The notes below the pieces were generated by a model that worked only from the letters and a program-made list of their open reading frames with translations, did not search any database and had not been told where the DNA came from. From Cercospora beticola (Eukaryota > Ascomycota > Dothideomycetes > Mycosphaerellales > Mycosphaerellaceae): a stretch of DNA of 64,000 nucleotides. The translations under genes and the position numbers were made by a program. Positions within the stretch are counted from its first letter, which is position 1, and every line of letters starts with the position of its first letter. Below are positions 1 to 11,160 of this stretch, piece after piece. The stretch spans positions 2,790,001-2,854,000 of the forward strand of contig NC_088939.1 in NCBI RefSeq assembly GCF_033473495.1, written 5' to 3'.

Positions 1-1674
1 ACAAGATCCTAGCAACTGGCCAGCATATCGAAGATGGACATCGACAGTCCTCATTGCCATGTACGCCTTCATTGCACCCATGGCATCAACCATGGTCGCA
101 CCAGCCTTGGACACGCTCAAAGACGAGTTCGATTTGACTTCAAGCGTGGAAGAGTTTCTCATCATGTCCATCTTCTTGCTTGCGTTCGCGATCGGACCGT
201 TTCTGTGGGGACCTCTTTCTGAGGTCTTCGGTCGAGTTCGTGTCATTCAAGGCGCGAACATGATCTTCTTGCTCTTCAACACGGTTTGTGGATTTGCGAA
301 GACCAAGGAGCAGATGATGGCTTTTCGATTCCTTGCAGGTATTGGTGGAAGTGCGCCCCAAGCAGTGAGTCCATTACGCTTCATGCGAGGTGAGCTCTGC
401 TGACAAGATACAGGTTGGTGGCGGAATCCTGAGCGACTGCTTCAAAGCTGGAGAGCGAGGTCTGGCAACAGCGATCTACAGCTTGATGCCTTTCCTCTCT
501 CCTGCAGTAGCACCAATTATGGGTGGTTACATGACACAATACATTAGCTGGCGCTGGGTGTTCTGGACCACAAGCATATTCGATGCGGCGGTTCAGATCG
601 CTTGTGTTATCCTGCTCAGAGAGACGCATCATCCTACGATCCTCGCCAACAAAGTCAAGAAGCTGAAGGCAGCTACTGGCAACCAAGATCTTCATACAAA
701 ATGGCAGGGGCCCGAGCATACCATGAAGAAGAAGCTCATGAAGAGCTGCGTTCGTCCTTGGATCATGTTGACCACACAGCCAGCACTCCAGGCAATGGCA
801 TTGTTCCGAGGTTACCAGTACGGTCTCATGTACCTCGTATTCGCCACGTTCCCAATGGTCTTTGAGGGTTCCTACAACCAAGATGTCGGCCGAGCATCGC
901 TGAACTACCTCTCACTGGGCGTAGGTTTCATCATCGGTCTTCAAATTTCTGGCAGGATGCAAGATAAGATCTACACCTGGTGCAAAGTCCACGAAGTCGA
1001 CCCATCGTCGCTGCGAAATACGTGGCAGTCCTGGAAGCTCTTTCGGAATGGCAATTCGAAGCAAGAGAAGGGCAGTCTGTTGCCACAACCGAACGGATCA
1101 CCCACTGATCCCGCGAACCCGCGACACTCCATTCCGAGAAAGCCTTTGCCTCAGCGTATGAGCACACTGAGGCGCCGAGGAACCAACAAGTCCCTTGTCG
1201 ACCCTACCAAGGGCCTGCCAGAGTACCGACTGCCACTTGTTCTGCCCTTCTCGATGCTCATCCCTATTGGTAAGTTATCCATATTCTGAATCTCCCAACA
1301 TGCCCTAACATGCCTTCCCAGGCCTCTTCATTTATGGCTGGAGCGCGCACTATAAAGTGCACTGGTTCGTTCCGAACTTGGGCACCTGTATCTTCTCAAT
1401 CGGTCTAATTGTCTGTTTCAACTGCGCTCAAGGCTACGTGGTGGACACATACACCACCTACGCGGCTTCAGCGACTGGTGCAGCAGCTTTCGTACGGACC
1501 ATGGCTGGTTTCAGCTTCCCGCTCTTTGCGCCTCGCATGTACCAAGTCCTTGGAGTTGGTTGGACGAACAGTACTTTGGCCTTCATCAGCATGACTTTGG
1601 GACTTGTTGCGCCTGTACTTTTGTGGAGATACGGTATGTGGCTCCGAAGCAAGAGCACATACTGTATTGGATGA
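1..1674 (+). CDS. MFS transporter, DHA1/TPO-like, 5' partial
   Basis: Major facilitator superfamily antiporter of the drug/polyamine (DHA1) type, a plasma-membrane proton-coupled exporter. The visible reading frame starts upstream of the window. Exons are about 2-364, 414-1269 and 1322-1674, with introns 365-413 (GTGAGT..CAG) and 1270-1321 (GTAAGT..CAG); about 523 residues are visible. The segment before TM1 reads DPSNWPAYRRWTSTV, typical of Tpo/Flu1-like proteins. The loop 2-3 signature appears as GPLSEVFGRVRV, and SAPQAVGGGILSDCF follows across the first splice junction. A long basic, Ser/Pro-rich cytoplasmic loop separates the two six-helix halves. The C-terminus ends in a short basic tail. 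The substrate cannot be read from sequence. The family is certain; the missing N-terminus lies left of the window. Confidence 0.9.
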
Positions 1675-2601
1675 TTGTAATTTTTATGGTTGGCATTGTT
1701 AGCGTTCAGCATGTTAGATTTGGCGAGAGATACCCATTATTATGCGAAATTTCGAGTTTGATACATGACCTTCCCGCATCTCGGTCCTTTCAGCTCTCCT
1801 CTAGCAGCCCTGTCATCTACCGCCCAACAGCATCGTTTCTGCAAGTTGCTTCTCCGACCCAGGACAGGGGTATGGCCTTGATACAACTGCATCCGGCGTG
1901 ATGACTGTGCATTGGAAGCTGTTCTTGTCTGCCAAGTCGGGGCCATGTGGACGCACGGCGTCCAGTCGGTGAAGCCTCACCGCTGCACACGAAGCTGTAG
2001 CAACATCTGCAGCCTCCGTTCAGCTCCATGCAATCGTGGCATGACCAATGTGACGAGCAGTATTGGTGTTGACAGCAACGAGGCTTCCACGTGCAGGACA
2101 CAGGGCTGCGCTAACCCGTCGGAGCTCCCGCGATGGCCCCACTTTTGCTGGGAGCGAACACCAGCTCGAGGAATCAACATCACTCTTCATCTACTCCGCA
2201 AGACCAACACCTCGACGAGGTCCCGCATATCTTGCCTCGTCCGCAAGACTGGATGCGAAAATGCGACGGCAGCAAACGCTCCTCGCTGGCGGCGTGAAGA
2301 GCAACCTGCCGCGTATGAGCTTGATACTTCGGGGAGCTGATACGGCATAGCTCTGCTCTGTGGCTGCCTCACGGGCGTGATGGCGCGCACTGTGGCTAGC
2401 TGGAGCATGGCATGGATGAGTCTGGAATGCTGTACACATGGAGCTCCACGCGAGACAGCGGGACTCAGTGTCTGCCAAAGGTAGTATTTATCTGGTGTGC
2501 ACTCCCCGCCCTGGAGGCATTGACCATACTCTTTTCATACGCCGAATTTGGGCGAATTCTACTCAATCTAGCACTTCATTGGTCTCGCGCCAAGTAGCAT
2601 C
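1675..2601. other. Intergenic, MFS transporter to lipoxygenase
   Basis: No gene recognised on either strand. It should carry the 3' end of the transporter transcript and the promoter of the lipoxygenase gene. An inverted CCAAT (ATTGG) lies about 20 bp before the lipoxygenase ATG. Overlapping open frames around 1900-2500 have no family signature. Confidence 0.5.
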
Positions 2602-4960
2602 ATGGCCGCCACAGCCCAGCCTATTGCTTTGACTCCTGGAGTGGTAGTTGGTGCTACGCTCCAAGTCACACAGACGAAGGAGCGAGAATGGCCACTGGAA
2701 GTGGAGAAAGTCCCAATCCCGTTCTGGGACACGGGAGTGTTCGTCACAGAACTCGCCAACCTCAACAAGCTACCTATGAAGTTTGAACATCTCACTGAAG
2801 AAGAAAAAGCCGCAGCACACCAAAACCCAGAAGCACTGTTCCAAAAAGCTCAAGACAATGCACCGGAGGCCATTTCAGAGGGCACTTACAGAGGAACACA
2901 GCTCGCCCTGACCAAGGTGTACCAATTGATTGAGAAATCTTACGAGTCGTTCATGGACACGGCGAATTTCGAGCCCTCAATTCCTTCTCCTCTGAGCCTC
3001 GAACAGAAGCGAAGAATCTTCTCTTTCACCGATCCGGCTACGGATGGGTACCCACCACATCTCAACCTTGCTGCCAACAAGTCATTTGCCGAGGACAAAG
3101 CAGCACCGATGCAGAAATCAACCCTGACACAAGGAGACCTCTTCAATGTGAGTACGCAGGCATCAGGACCAGGTCCCGAGACTAACATGGTGATAGAAAA
3201 TGCGCCTGGCACAATTGACTGCACTTTTGCCACAGCTCGTTCCCAAGACGTTCCTTGGTAAAGCTGCTGCTGGTGCAGGGCAACTTGTTGCTGAGCTAGC
3301 GCTTGGCGACATGGGACGCCCCGATGAAGGCCAGACTCTTGCCGATGTGGAAGAATACAACAAGAAGCAGCGTGCCAAAAGTGGCAGCTTCTTTCAGCGA
3401 AATGATATCTTCAACTTGCCAAACATTGGAGACATCCCGGATTGGTGGAGTGACCGGAGGTTTGCTCAGCAATTCTTCACCGGGCCTAATCCTACCACGA
3501 TCGAGCCTGCTTCCGACTTCTGGATAAAGCACTTTATCGACGACGCTACAAATGCGCCAGAGGATCAGAAGATGAAAAAGAAGATTCAAGATCTGGCAAG
3601 CAAGGATCGAGAATCACTCTACATGCAAGATTACAGCTACTTCAGGAAAGCTTGTGGGCTCAAAGACACTGACGAGATGAAGTGCGAGTTCCAAGAGACT
3701 TACAAATCTGGGCTGGGCACGAAGACCAAAATCAGCCACCGATATGGAGTCGCAGCTGTTTGCCTGTGCCACCTGCCGGAAAATGGAGTACTCCACCCGC
3801 TTGCCATCGTTTGTGACTGGCGCGGCAGCGCCGATAAGTCGGTCACAATCTACAACAAAGAGCTTCCTCAATCCAAGCAAAAGGAGGACTGGCCGTGGCG
3901 ATATGCGAAGACCTGTGTACAGACCTCAGACTGGATGCGTCACGAGGTGGTCGTGCATCTTGTCAATACTCATTTCATCGAAGAGGCTACCATTGTTGGA
4001 GCTCAGCAAGCATTCGAAGACCATCATCCGGTGTTTCAACTCCTGTATCCACACTGGCAGAAGACATTGTCGATCAATGCTGGTGCTCGAGCAAGTCTAG
4101 TGCCAAACGTGATTGTGGACCTCATCGGTGTCACAGCCGACCAAGCCAAGACATTCATCATGCACGAATACAAGAACTTCGACTTCAAGGGTCGCTACGT
4201 TCCTCTAGATCTGAAGCGCCGTGGGTTTCCAACAGAGAAGCGCGACGATCCCAAGTACCTCAACTATGCGTACGCTCGATGCATCTACTCGATGTGGTTC
4301 AAGATTCATTCCTTTGTGACCGAGATGCTCGCTATCCACTACGGCAAAGACGGTCAAGACAAAGATAAGGCCGTACAGGCAGATCAACACATCAAGAACT
4401 GGTGCAAATACATGCAAAGCCCACCAGCACCGAAAGACGGCGGGGCTGATCTTCCCAGCTTCCCAACAATCACAAACTTTGCGGAATTGGTTGATGCTGT
4501 TACCATGTGCATTCATTTGGCTTCACCACAACACACAGCAGTCAACTACCTTCAGAACTATTATCAATCATTCGTGGTCAACAAGCCTCCTTGCTTGTAT
4601 CGTCCAATCGCGGAATCTCGCCAAGAGCTGGACAGCTACAAAGAGCAAGATCTTGTTATTGCATTGCCAATGAATCGGCCCCGAGAATGGCTTCTCGCCT
4701 CGCACATTCCATATTTGCTGTCTGCGAAGCCGGGGGACAAGGAGTCCTTGATCATCTACGCGGCGAGCAAGTATCACCTTTACAAAGCCAAGACTGGACC
4801 TGGAGAGCAAGAGATCAAACAAGCCGCTGCGAAGTTCTACAAGGCGTTGGCGGATAGCGAAGAGGAGTTCAGGAAATTTGGAGAAGATACCTGGGACTCA
4901 GATTCCATTCAGTATAATGTGCTGAGCCCGAGTTGGAACGCTGTGTCAATCGTCATCTAG
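2602..4960 (+). CDS. Lipoxygenase, fungal Ile-terminated group
   Basis: Dioxygenates polyunsaturated fatty acids to hydroperoxides (oxylipin precursors). Two exons, 2602-3147 and 3197-4960, are joined across a 49-bp GTGAGT..TAG intron to give 769 residues. Likely metal ligands are His436 and His440 (HLVNTH, an H-x3-H pair), His628 and Asn632 (HTAVN, H-x3-N) and the C-terminal Ile769 (ending SIVI). These match the fungal lipoxygenase ligand pattern. The Ile terminus places it with Ile-group enzymes rather than secreted Val-ended Mn-lipoxygenases. There is no N-terminal signal peptide (it opens MAATAQPIALTPG), so it is probably intracellular. Metal (Fe or Mn) and regiospecificity cannot be decided from sequence. 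The start ATG follows a stop-rich leader and is preceded by CATC. Confidence 0.92.
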
Positions 4961-5475
4961 TCTTGTAGTATGTAGTTTATTTATCGGCTTCACTTTTGAA
5001 CCTGTGCTGTAGGATTTGGTGAAGTGATGATCGAATGTGAGCACAAGAAACATAATGCTAGCATACATGTATGTATGCAGGACAAGGATAACATGCATGG
5101 GTGACGACACCAAACAGTACTAGCGCGACTTGGCAAGCTTGTGACTGTCACATGCCAGGCGCATGCACCTCTCTTCCACTTTCACGCACTCGCTCGCCCA
5201 TTCGGTGTACCCATGACTAGGCCTAGAAACGTCGCTCATTCACCTCAACAGCAATGCAAGCCCTCGTTAACAATTGTTCAAGCAATCGCGAAGCCACCTG
5301 ACCATCTTCCACTGCCACTGATCTGCGACAACGCAACGAACTCAGCACAACTCTCACGGTTTCCCTCCTGGCCTGATCGCAAGCTTCATCGCTTGTCAAA
5401 CCTATTCGTCCAATTTCAGCCTGACGAACGCGCTATAGCCGCGACTCTCACGCTACCCACGCGACGTCCTCTACC
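4961..5475. other. Intergenic, lipoxygenase 3' end and bHLH 5' leader
   Basis: Contains the imperfect palindrome at 5061-5078 (separate entry) and a C/T-rich leader before the bHLH ATG. No gene recognised. Confidence 0.5.
5061..5078 (+). terminator. Putative 3'-end processing element (TACATGTATGTA)
   Basis: Eight-base arms GCATACAT and ATGTATGC face each other across GT, about 100 bp after the lipoxygenase stop. The repeated TAYRTA-type hexamers resemble fungal polyadenylation efficiency elements. The function is inferred from motif and position only. Confidence 0.3.
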
Positions 5476-6075
5476 ATGAACCCCAGCGAGACGCCCTCGA
5501 GTCCTATCAACTCCGCCAAGTCACGATTGACAGAAGAGCAGAAGAAGCGCAACCATATAGAGTCGGAGAAGAAGCGTCGAGAGGCGATCCGCAATGGCTT
5601 CGACAGGCTGTCCACTATCGTGCCAGGCATGCAAGGCCAGGCGCGTTCCGAAGCGATCGTGCTCGCTGCCACAGTCGATTACATGCGATCGATGATCAAT
5701 CAGAAGGACAAGATATATGCTGCGGCTATGGAAAAGGGCTGGACACCGGAGCAGTTCAATCGCTACTACCAGGTGGCAGAACAAGAAGCTCGTGCGATGG
5801 AGAATATGCCACTTAATGTCAATTCTGCGGGCGTTCCGGTGCCGAACCAGAACCAGGCTCAAGCCGCAGCGCATCTCCAAGCAGAGGGTCAGCAGCAGGC
5901 CAATATAGGTGGCTCGGCACCTACCGACACGCCTGCACCTCAGCTTACTCCTGTTACGCCAGCGACTCCGGCCACGCCAGGACCACCAGTCGCAAGTAAC
6001 GGAGTGACTTCATCGAGCGCAAATGGCGATGGTCAGGGTAGAGAATCAAACGAGAAGACTTCCAGTGCGACATGA
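5476..6075 (+). CDS. bHLH transcription factor, Ino4-like
   Basis: Single-exon gene of 199 residues. A basic helix-loop-helix domain covers about residues 15-80. The basic region reads NHIESEKKRREAIRNGF, with the His-Glu-Arg set that contacts CACGTG-type E-boxes, followed by a short loop (VPGMQGQARSEA) and helix 2 (VLAATVDYMRSM). The pattern resembles yeast Ino4, the partner of Ino2 in phospholipid gene control, and other Max-like small bHLH proteins. The remainder is Gln/Ala/Pro/Thr-rich and probably disordered. A pyrimidine-rich leader precedes the ATG (CTACCATGA). Family assignment is strong; orthology to Ino4 rather than another small bHLH is inference. Confidence 0.85.
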   Translation: MNPSETPSSPINSAKSRLTEEQKKRNHIESEKKRREAIRNGFDRLSTIVPGMQGQARSEAIVLAATVDYMRSMINQKDKIYAAAMEKGWTPEQFNRYYQVAEQEARAMENMPLNVNSAGVPVPNQNQAQAAAHLQAEGQQQANIGGSAPTDTPAPQLTPVTPATPATPGPPVASNGVTSSSANGDGQGRESNEKTSSAT

Positions 6076-6501
6076 GCGAGGTCTGTGAAGGTATTCGAAT
6101 ACTGGCCACCAGGGTACTTTGGGAAGATGAATACTGAGAGGCATGGACTGTATTGAGTGGATAGGCACCAAGCCACGCTCACTGGAATATTGATATCGAC
6201 GGTGACAATGGGATACAGCGCCACATCGGCAATGCTCCAGGATTTTGCCCTAGGGCACCCTTCACTCAAAGAAACAGCTAGTCCGGCATTCTTTGTTCGC
6301 GTTGAAGGCCATTGTGCTTCGTGATCGCAGACACGCAGAGGCACTGCGCTTCCTGTTCCGGCAATTTGAACAAAGAAGTAGCCGAGCTAATTTTGCCATG
6401 GTCACTCATCATAGCTTCCAGGGTGAAACCGTGGACGATCTTCGAAAACCACTCGATTTTGCGTGCCCGCTCAGAACAGCACAAGCATTTTTATTGGCCA
6501 A
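6076..6501. other. Intergenic
   Basis: No gene recognised. A frame that appears to start at 6463 opens with GTG, so the first usable ATG of the next gene is at 6502. Confidence 0.5.
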
Positions 6502-7847
6502 ATGGGCACGCCACTGGCCGCAGAAGACATTGATAACGTTGGGCCCAACATACACATAGACTTCAGACAAACGCATCAAGAATACGGATTCCGCAAATAC
6601 ATTCGTCCAGGCTACAAGCAATGCTCCCCTCCACGATTGCATCGTTCCAAGAACAACCCCGAGGCTTCTTTTGTCAATTTCAAGCCATTATTGCGATCGG
6701 GGGATGTGAAACCACAGCATAAGCAGAGTGTATACTATAAGGAAATCAAGCACTGTTGTCGGACGCAGGTCGAAGCATTTACGCAAATTTTCGAGCTCTA
6801 CCCTGAAGCTCTGGCGGAACTCGAAAGATTGATAAAGGAGGACGTCAGCGACTTAGCTTGGCTGGACAGAGCACGCGCTGCAGCGCACTACATAGAGTTA
6901 AGAGATGAGATTCTGCGCGTACAATTCCCAGATGCGACGAGTTGGCCTTCCCGGCAGGGGAGGAATTCCGAAGCCAACAAACAGACTGTGGCGGAGATGC
7001 TGCGCCAACAAGCCAGAGGAAGAAGTGATATGCGGGACAGTGAACAGAGACGGCCACAAGATTCGAGAGAGCGACCTGCAGCACACGGAAAAAGGGTCGC
7101 TGAGCGTGGGATGCATGTTCGATTTGTCCTGCCACCAACCATGACGCAAATCAAGCATTCTGTGTCAAAGCCTCTGAATAGTGTGCGCATTCCAACGAAG
7201 CTGCAAAGTCAAACAACCAAGGCCAGTGGTACCACAGAGTTAAGCCCGGTTATCGAGGAAGTGCCAGAAGACACGGAAGTTAGCGAGGCGCCGCTGGTCT
7301 CTGGAAGCTGTCCACTGCCACGAAGAGAAACGGAAGAGTGGACCTACGTAGACCCAAAAGAAGGCTGGACGAGAGTAGTAGAATTGGATGGTGACTGGGA
7401 GAATCCGCTTGAATCGCGATGGCAGAATCTGGAGCGTTTCGAGGCGGCGGGTCGTCATGTAGTCGCAGGGCAGGAAGAGCGATTTGCATGGAGACATAAA
7501 GGTAAGGCAAAGCCGACTTGTTCGCGAAGACGCCTTGGAAGTGGAACTGACATATTGGACACGTAGACTACACTCAGCTCGACCCTGATGAACAGCTGCT
7601 TCGCGACTCCGAGTATATTGAACGCCAGCGAAGAGATATGCAGCAAGAGCTCTGTCTGCAATATGCAGATCTGGAACGACTGCGGGCTGGAAATACGAAA
7701 CTCGAGACGCAGATTGTGTCCGCTCCCATTCCGCCGGTAGTAATTCCCAGCCCAGTACGCTACACAGCTGCGGCTCCAAGCATTCGACCAGGACGCACCA
7801 CAGTCCCAAAGCCCACGGTGGAAGACGACGACGAGGAAGATCTCTAA
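6502..7847 (+). CDS. Hypothetical protein, charged C-terminal coiled region
   Basis: Exons 6502-7501 and 7567-7847 flank a 65-bp intron (GTAAGG..TAG), giving 426 residues. The family is not recognised. The N-terminal third is ordered-looking (FRQTHQEYGFRKYIRPGYK, then an amphipathic helix EAFTQIFELYPEALAELERL). The middle is Arg/Gln/Glu-rich and low in hydrophobics. Near the splice junction a Trp-rich segment (EEWTYVDPKEGWTRV) stands out. Exon 2 encodes a predicted coiled coil (YIERQRRDMQQELCLQYADL) and a tail of acidic residues (VEDDDEEDL). The splice restores one frame across the gap and removes an in-frame stop. A start at 6463 would require GTG and was not used. An additional upstream exon cannot be excluded. 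Confidence 0.6.
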
Positions 7848-7899
7848 TCAGATGTATTTGAGAAGATTCCGAAATCTACGAACTCAATACTTTCACCTC

Positions 7900-8826
7900 C
7901 TACAAATTCATAGTCCATTCATACCCCAACTTTGCAAAAATATCCTTACACATGGTCCAGCCCGGCCTAGGTTCCAAAATCGGAAACTTCGCATCATCGC
8001 CATGCTCTTCTACTAATTTCGTACAATCCAGATGCAACTCCTCCACATAGCCACACAGTAATCCACTGCTCGCAAATCGTTGCAGCCAAATCACCAACAC
8101 GCCAGCGATCGTCGCCATTTGCTGGTTCGCGTGACCTTCGCTGAAGAGATATCTCTGTAGTAGCCGATCTGTATTTCTGCACGGTTCCTCGCTTGGAGGT
8201 CCTGCTTCGAGAGATAGGACCACGGTCTTCAATCGTATCGGTGTAGATATTGCTGTTTCCCGAGATAGATGAGGGCCGAATGTGAAGAATTGTCGTAGAA
8301 GGAGGAATAGAGCGTGAACGATTCTGTTCTCGGTTTGTGGATGTCCGGATGTCAGATCCGCGGCCCAGAGATCGGAGAGATGGAGTTTGATGTGCAAAGT
8401 TTCGAGGTGGACGGGATGGCAACGAAGACTGAGCCAGGTTATCGTTGAGGTCGTGGAAGTCAGGGTGAGGAGAAGGCGGGCTGTGGCATGATCGGGATTG
8501 CATTTGGGAGAGATTGGAGAGGTTGGGTCTGTGAGAGGGAATAGATGTTTCATGTCAGAGTGAGTTGTCCTGCAGCATCGAAGGAGGGAGAGCCAGGTGG
8601 GACGTGGAGGGTTTGAGGGATAGTTGACGAGGAGGGGGTCTGCTGGGTCAGGATCTGATAGTTGTTGAAGTGAGGCGAGATGGCATGGCTTCGGAATGTC
8701 GCTGTGTTTTTCTGTGAAGCTCTCTGGCCACGGCAAGGTTTCTTCAGTTGCGTATTGGTAGACGAGGTCGCGAATCTCTGGTGGAAGGGCCAGGAAACCC
8801 TTGGTGCTTGTGTTCATGGATGCCAT
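7900..8826 (-). CDS. 2EXR/F-box-like domain hypothetical protein
   Basis: Intronless gene of 308 residues on the minus strand, tail to tail with the preceding gene (52 bp apart). The N-terminus has the signature GFLALPPEIRDLVYQYA, the hydrophobic LPxEIRxxVYxY motif common in the many small 2EXR/F-box-like proteins of Dothideomycetes. The remainder is His/Leu/Ser-rich with a short conserved-looking C-terminus (DIFAKLGYEWTMNL). No catalytic motif is visible. Such proteins form large lineage-specific families; adaptor function is only suggested. A second Met lies three codons downstream of the first, so the start could be 8817. Confidence 0.72.
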   Translation of the reverse strand: MASMNTSTKGFLALPPEIRDLVYQYATEETLPWPESFTEKHSDIPKPCHLASLQQLSDPDPADPLLVNYPSNPPRPTWLSLLRCCRTTHSDMKHLFPLTDPTSPISPKCNPDHATARLLLTLTSTTSTITWLSLRCHPVHLETLHIKLHLSDLWAADLTSGHPQTENRIVHALFLLLRQFFTFGPHLSRETAISTPIRLKTVVLSLEAGPPSEEPCRNTDRLLQRYLFSEGHANQQMATIAGVLVIWLQRFASSGLLCGYVEELHLDCTKLVEEHGDDAKFPILEPRPGWTMCKDIFAKLGYEWTMNL

Positions 8827-9679
8827 CGGTCGCGATTGAGCTGCTCAAAGCCCACTGTACACAGCCGGAATGTTGGCTGAGGGAAGGAGAAGGAATCTTA
8901 TTCACTGTATCTTGTGGCGGCTACTTGATAGAGTAGCTTGTTGTAGCACGTGGCCATCTGGCCTATGGCCTGCGACTAATGTAAGACTACACAAGGAACT
9001 ACTCGGTAATGTTGACTCCTCATAAGCTTACCCCTCATCGCGTCCACCTAGCCGGGCTGGCGGGCATATTCGCTTGTGCTCATCCAAGCAATCACGCGAT
9101 TATGTCGCGTGTCTCGTGACAGACACGCGACATAGCCAAGTCAGGGAAGCATTCATTGCTCAGATGTATTCCTGGGCAACAATGTTGGCCGTGACCAGGT
9201 GGACAGGCGGAGAAACCATCTCTCCGCAGAGTCGAGTCGAGGTCGACTAATTCCAGATGGACTGTGCTGCCCAGGAGTCCCCACGACCAGGTTTGAGAGC
9301 AGATGCCACTGTATGAGTTCCGCTGGTTGCGGTCCATGATCTCAGTTTCTGCTGTTCGCACCTTGATCTGCGACGTTGTTCGACGACAAACTGTTTAGGC
9401 CTGACGACTCGGGATGTTCAATTGTCGCGCACGTTTTACACGTGTTTTTGGCGTGATATGAGATTTTCCCAGTGCACCTCATATACCAGGAATGGGGATG
9501 CCCGTCCCGCCCTCAAGAGGAGCCAGTAACGAGAGATTCGATCGAGTCACCTGCCGCAGTTGTTCGTGTCGATATAGAACGATTGGCCATGCGTCAGGCA
9601 GGGGGTCACAGCACCAAGGAGGTGGTCGTTAGACCTCGTTCCATAGCCCTGGGCAAGGCATGCTAAGGCATTCGTCCGT
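8827..9679. other. Intergenic with a perfect inverted repeat
   Basis: Between the 2EXR protein (minus) and the 3' end of SNU23 (minus). It carries the 14-bp perfect inverted repeat at 9101-9134. An 89-codon open frame at 9092-9361 (minus) has no family signature. No gene is called. Confidence 0.5.
9101..9134. repeat. Perfect 14-bp inverted repeat with 6-base loop
   Basis: TATGTCGCGTGTCT and its exact reverse complement AGACACGCGACATA are separated by CGTGAC. The arms are rich in CGCG. It lies in non-coding DNA about 275 bp upstream of the 2EXR-type minus-strand gene. It could form a cruciform or an RNA hairpin, or be a dimeric protein-binding site. Confidence 0.85.
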
Positions 9680-10327
9680 TCAACAGATGATCCCATCGTT
9701 CTCCACCCGTATCTCTTCGTGACCTTTGCCGTCCTTCGTCTTGCGCCGCTTCTCATTCCTCTTGCGCCTCTTCTCTTCTCGCTCTTTCTCCAATTGCTCG
9801 GCCGTGGTCTTGATCCTCGTCTGCAAATCGGTTTGATCGTGCACTTTCTCCTCTTCCATCTTCCTCTTCAGGTACTCAAATCTTTCCTCCACGTCTTCCA
9901 ACGTGGCCCTCTTGACCTCTCCGGTCTCTCCAGTTGCGATCAAATGCTGCTTACTGTTCAAATGCTCCACCCACTGCAGATTGTCCTTGAATGTCAAGTC
10001 GCAAGCATCGCAGTAGAATCCGGCTCCTTTGCCACGCTTGCCCTGTCCTGCGCCTGCAGCGACGAGAGTAGTCTTACCAACCTGCTCAGCGACGTTCAAG
10101 CGCTGCTGACGCGCCTCGGTCTCTTTCGTGTCGGTGGGCGTCGAGGCGCGACGGTGGTATTTCTTGCCTTCTAGCGCAGCTTCATACCGCGCCTTGCCCT
10201 CCTCCTTGACCTTGGCGTCGCGGTCGCGCGCTTTGGCTTCATACTCACTGCGGTCCCAGGTGCGGCGGAAGGAGGTGTCGCTCGGGCCATTCGACGCGCC
10301 GCCGTACGCGCCCTTGCGGTCGCCCAT
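9680..10327 (-). CDS. SNU23: U4/U6.U5 tri-snRNP protein Snu23 (ZMAT2 homologue)
   Basis: Component of the spliceosomal tri-snRNP/B complex. Intronless, 215 residues. Family signatures in order: FRRTWDRSEYEAKARDRD near the N-terminus (compare FRRKWDxxEYE of ZMAT2), a U1-type C2H2 zinc finger (FYCDACDLTFKDNLQWVEH followed by NSKQH) around residues 105-130, the conserved RATLEDVEERFEYLKRKMEE helix, and a highly basic Lys/Arg/Glu coil. The frame can be read six codons further upstream, but that codon is GTG. The ATG at 10327 has a good context (CAAAATGG). It shares a 315-bp divergent promoter region with the SnoaL-like gene. Confidence 0.9.
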   Translation of the reverse strand: MGDRKGAYGGASNGPSDTSFRRTWDRSEYEAKARDRDAKVKEEGKARYEAALEGKKYHRRASTPTDTKETEARQQRLNVAEQVGKTTLVAAGAGQGKRGKGAGFYCDACDLTFKDNLQWVEHLNSKQHLIATGETGEVKRATLEDVEERFEYLKRKMEEEKVHDQTDLQTRIKTTAEQLEKEREEKRRKRNEKRRKTKDGKGHEEIRVENDGIIC

Positions 10328-10642
10328 TTTGCGCAGACCGCCCACTTGGCCGCGAGCTGTCAGCTGTCTGTTGTTGTTTTCGGACTGCTAAGACGGGTTG
10401 CCCAGACAGAATGTCTTGGAAAGGGCAGTAGCCAAGCCAAAGTCGCAACAGAAAAAGTCACGCCGCTCCAGTTCCCAGCAGTTCTGTAGTTCCTTGTTGT
10501 CCAGAAAGGGTCTCATCAGTTTTCCACGGACCCGCGAACCCGATCGGACTGCGCTCCAGCCCACGCCACCGCGGTTTCTGCCTGAGTTCGTTGACGGCTG
10601 CCTTCCAGCGAACTTTACTGCTCCGAGGGATTCGTGGTCAGC
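10328..10642. promoter_or_regulatory. Divergent promoter region, SNU23 / SnoaL-like gene
   Basis: 315 bp between two divergent ATGs, with no gene of its own. No TATA box was seen. The role is inferred from the head-to-head layout. Confidence 0.4.
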
Positions 10643-11095
10643 ATGGATAGTGTGTCGCGACAGAGCAAGGCTGTGGCGCAAAACTTCATCAACGCCCTCG
10701 ACAGCCAGAACTTCGATGCGCTGCCTTCGATGTTTGCCGACAATGCCGGCTGGTGGGTGATGGGCCAGGACAATGTGTCCTGGGGAGGCTTCCTGCCCGC
10801 TCACAAGCGCATACCCCTGGCCACGCAGATGATCGGCCAGTTTTCGCAGTACTCGCTCAAAGCATTCAATATCATCGCCGAGGGCGTGCAGGTCATGGCC
10901 GAACTAGAGGTTGTGTCGTCGAACCAGGACGGCAAAGTCTACACGAATTCCGTCGTCATGGCATTCACGATAACGGCCGGAAAGCAGATCCTCCTTCTAC
11001 GCGAGTATCTGGACAATCAACAAGTACTGAATTACATGGAAGCTTCCGGCAGCACGGCAGGCGTGAACAACAAAGTGGACGCGATCGGGCTGTAG
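10643..11095 (+). CDS. SnoaL-like/NTF2-fold domain protein
   Basis: Single exon, 150 residues. The opening helix SRQSKAVAQNFINALDSQNFDALPSMFADNAGWWVMG and the following strands fit the SnoaL/ketosteroid-isomerase-like cone fold (NTF2 superfamily). The C-terminus gives strands with AFTITAGKQILLLREYLD. In this fold the conserved Asp/Arg-Glu-Tyr-x-Asp end often lines the pocket. Family members include polyketide cyclases, isomerases and non-enzymatic ligand binders, so the reaction cannot be stated. The frame extends three codons upstream only to a GTG; the ATG at 10643 has A at -3. It converges on the VOC gene with a 65-bp gap. Confidence 0.72.
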   Translation: MDSVSRQSKAVAQNFINALDSQNFDALPSMFADNAGWWVMGQDNVSWGGFLPAHKRIPLATQMIGQFSQYSLKAFNIIAEGVQVMAELEVVSSNQDGKVYTNSVVMAFTITAGKQILLLREYLDNQQVLNYMEASGSTAGVNNKVDAIGL

Positions 11096-11160
11096 GGAAT
11101 AGATTGAGCTATACGAAATCGACATGACGCGAGAGACAGCACATTGGCCCGATTTGCTAC

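Noticed and set aside
9092..9361. 89-codon minus-strand frame over the inverted repeat
   Set aside because: No motif, no splice-linked partner, and it overlaps the palindrome.
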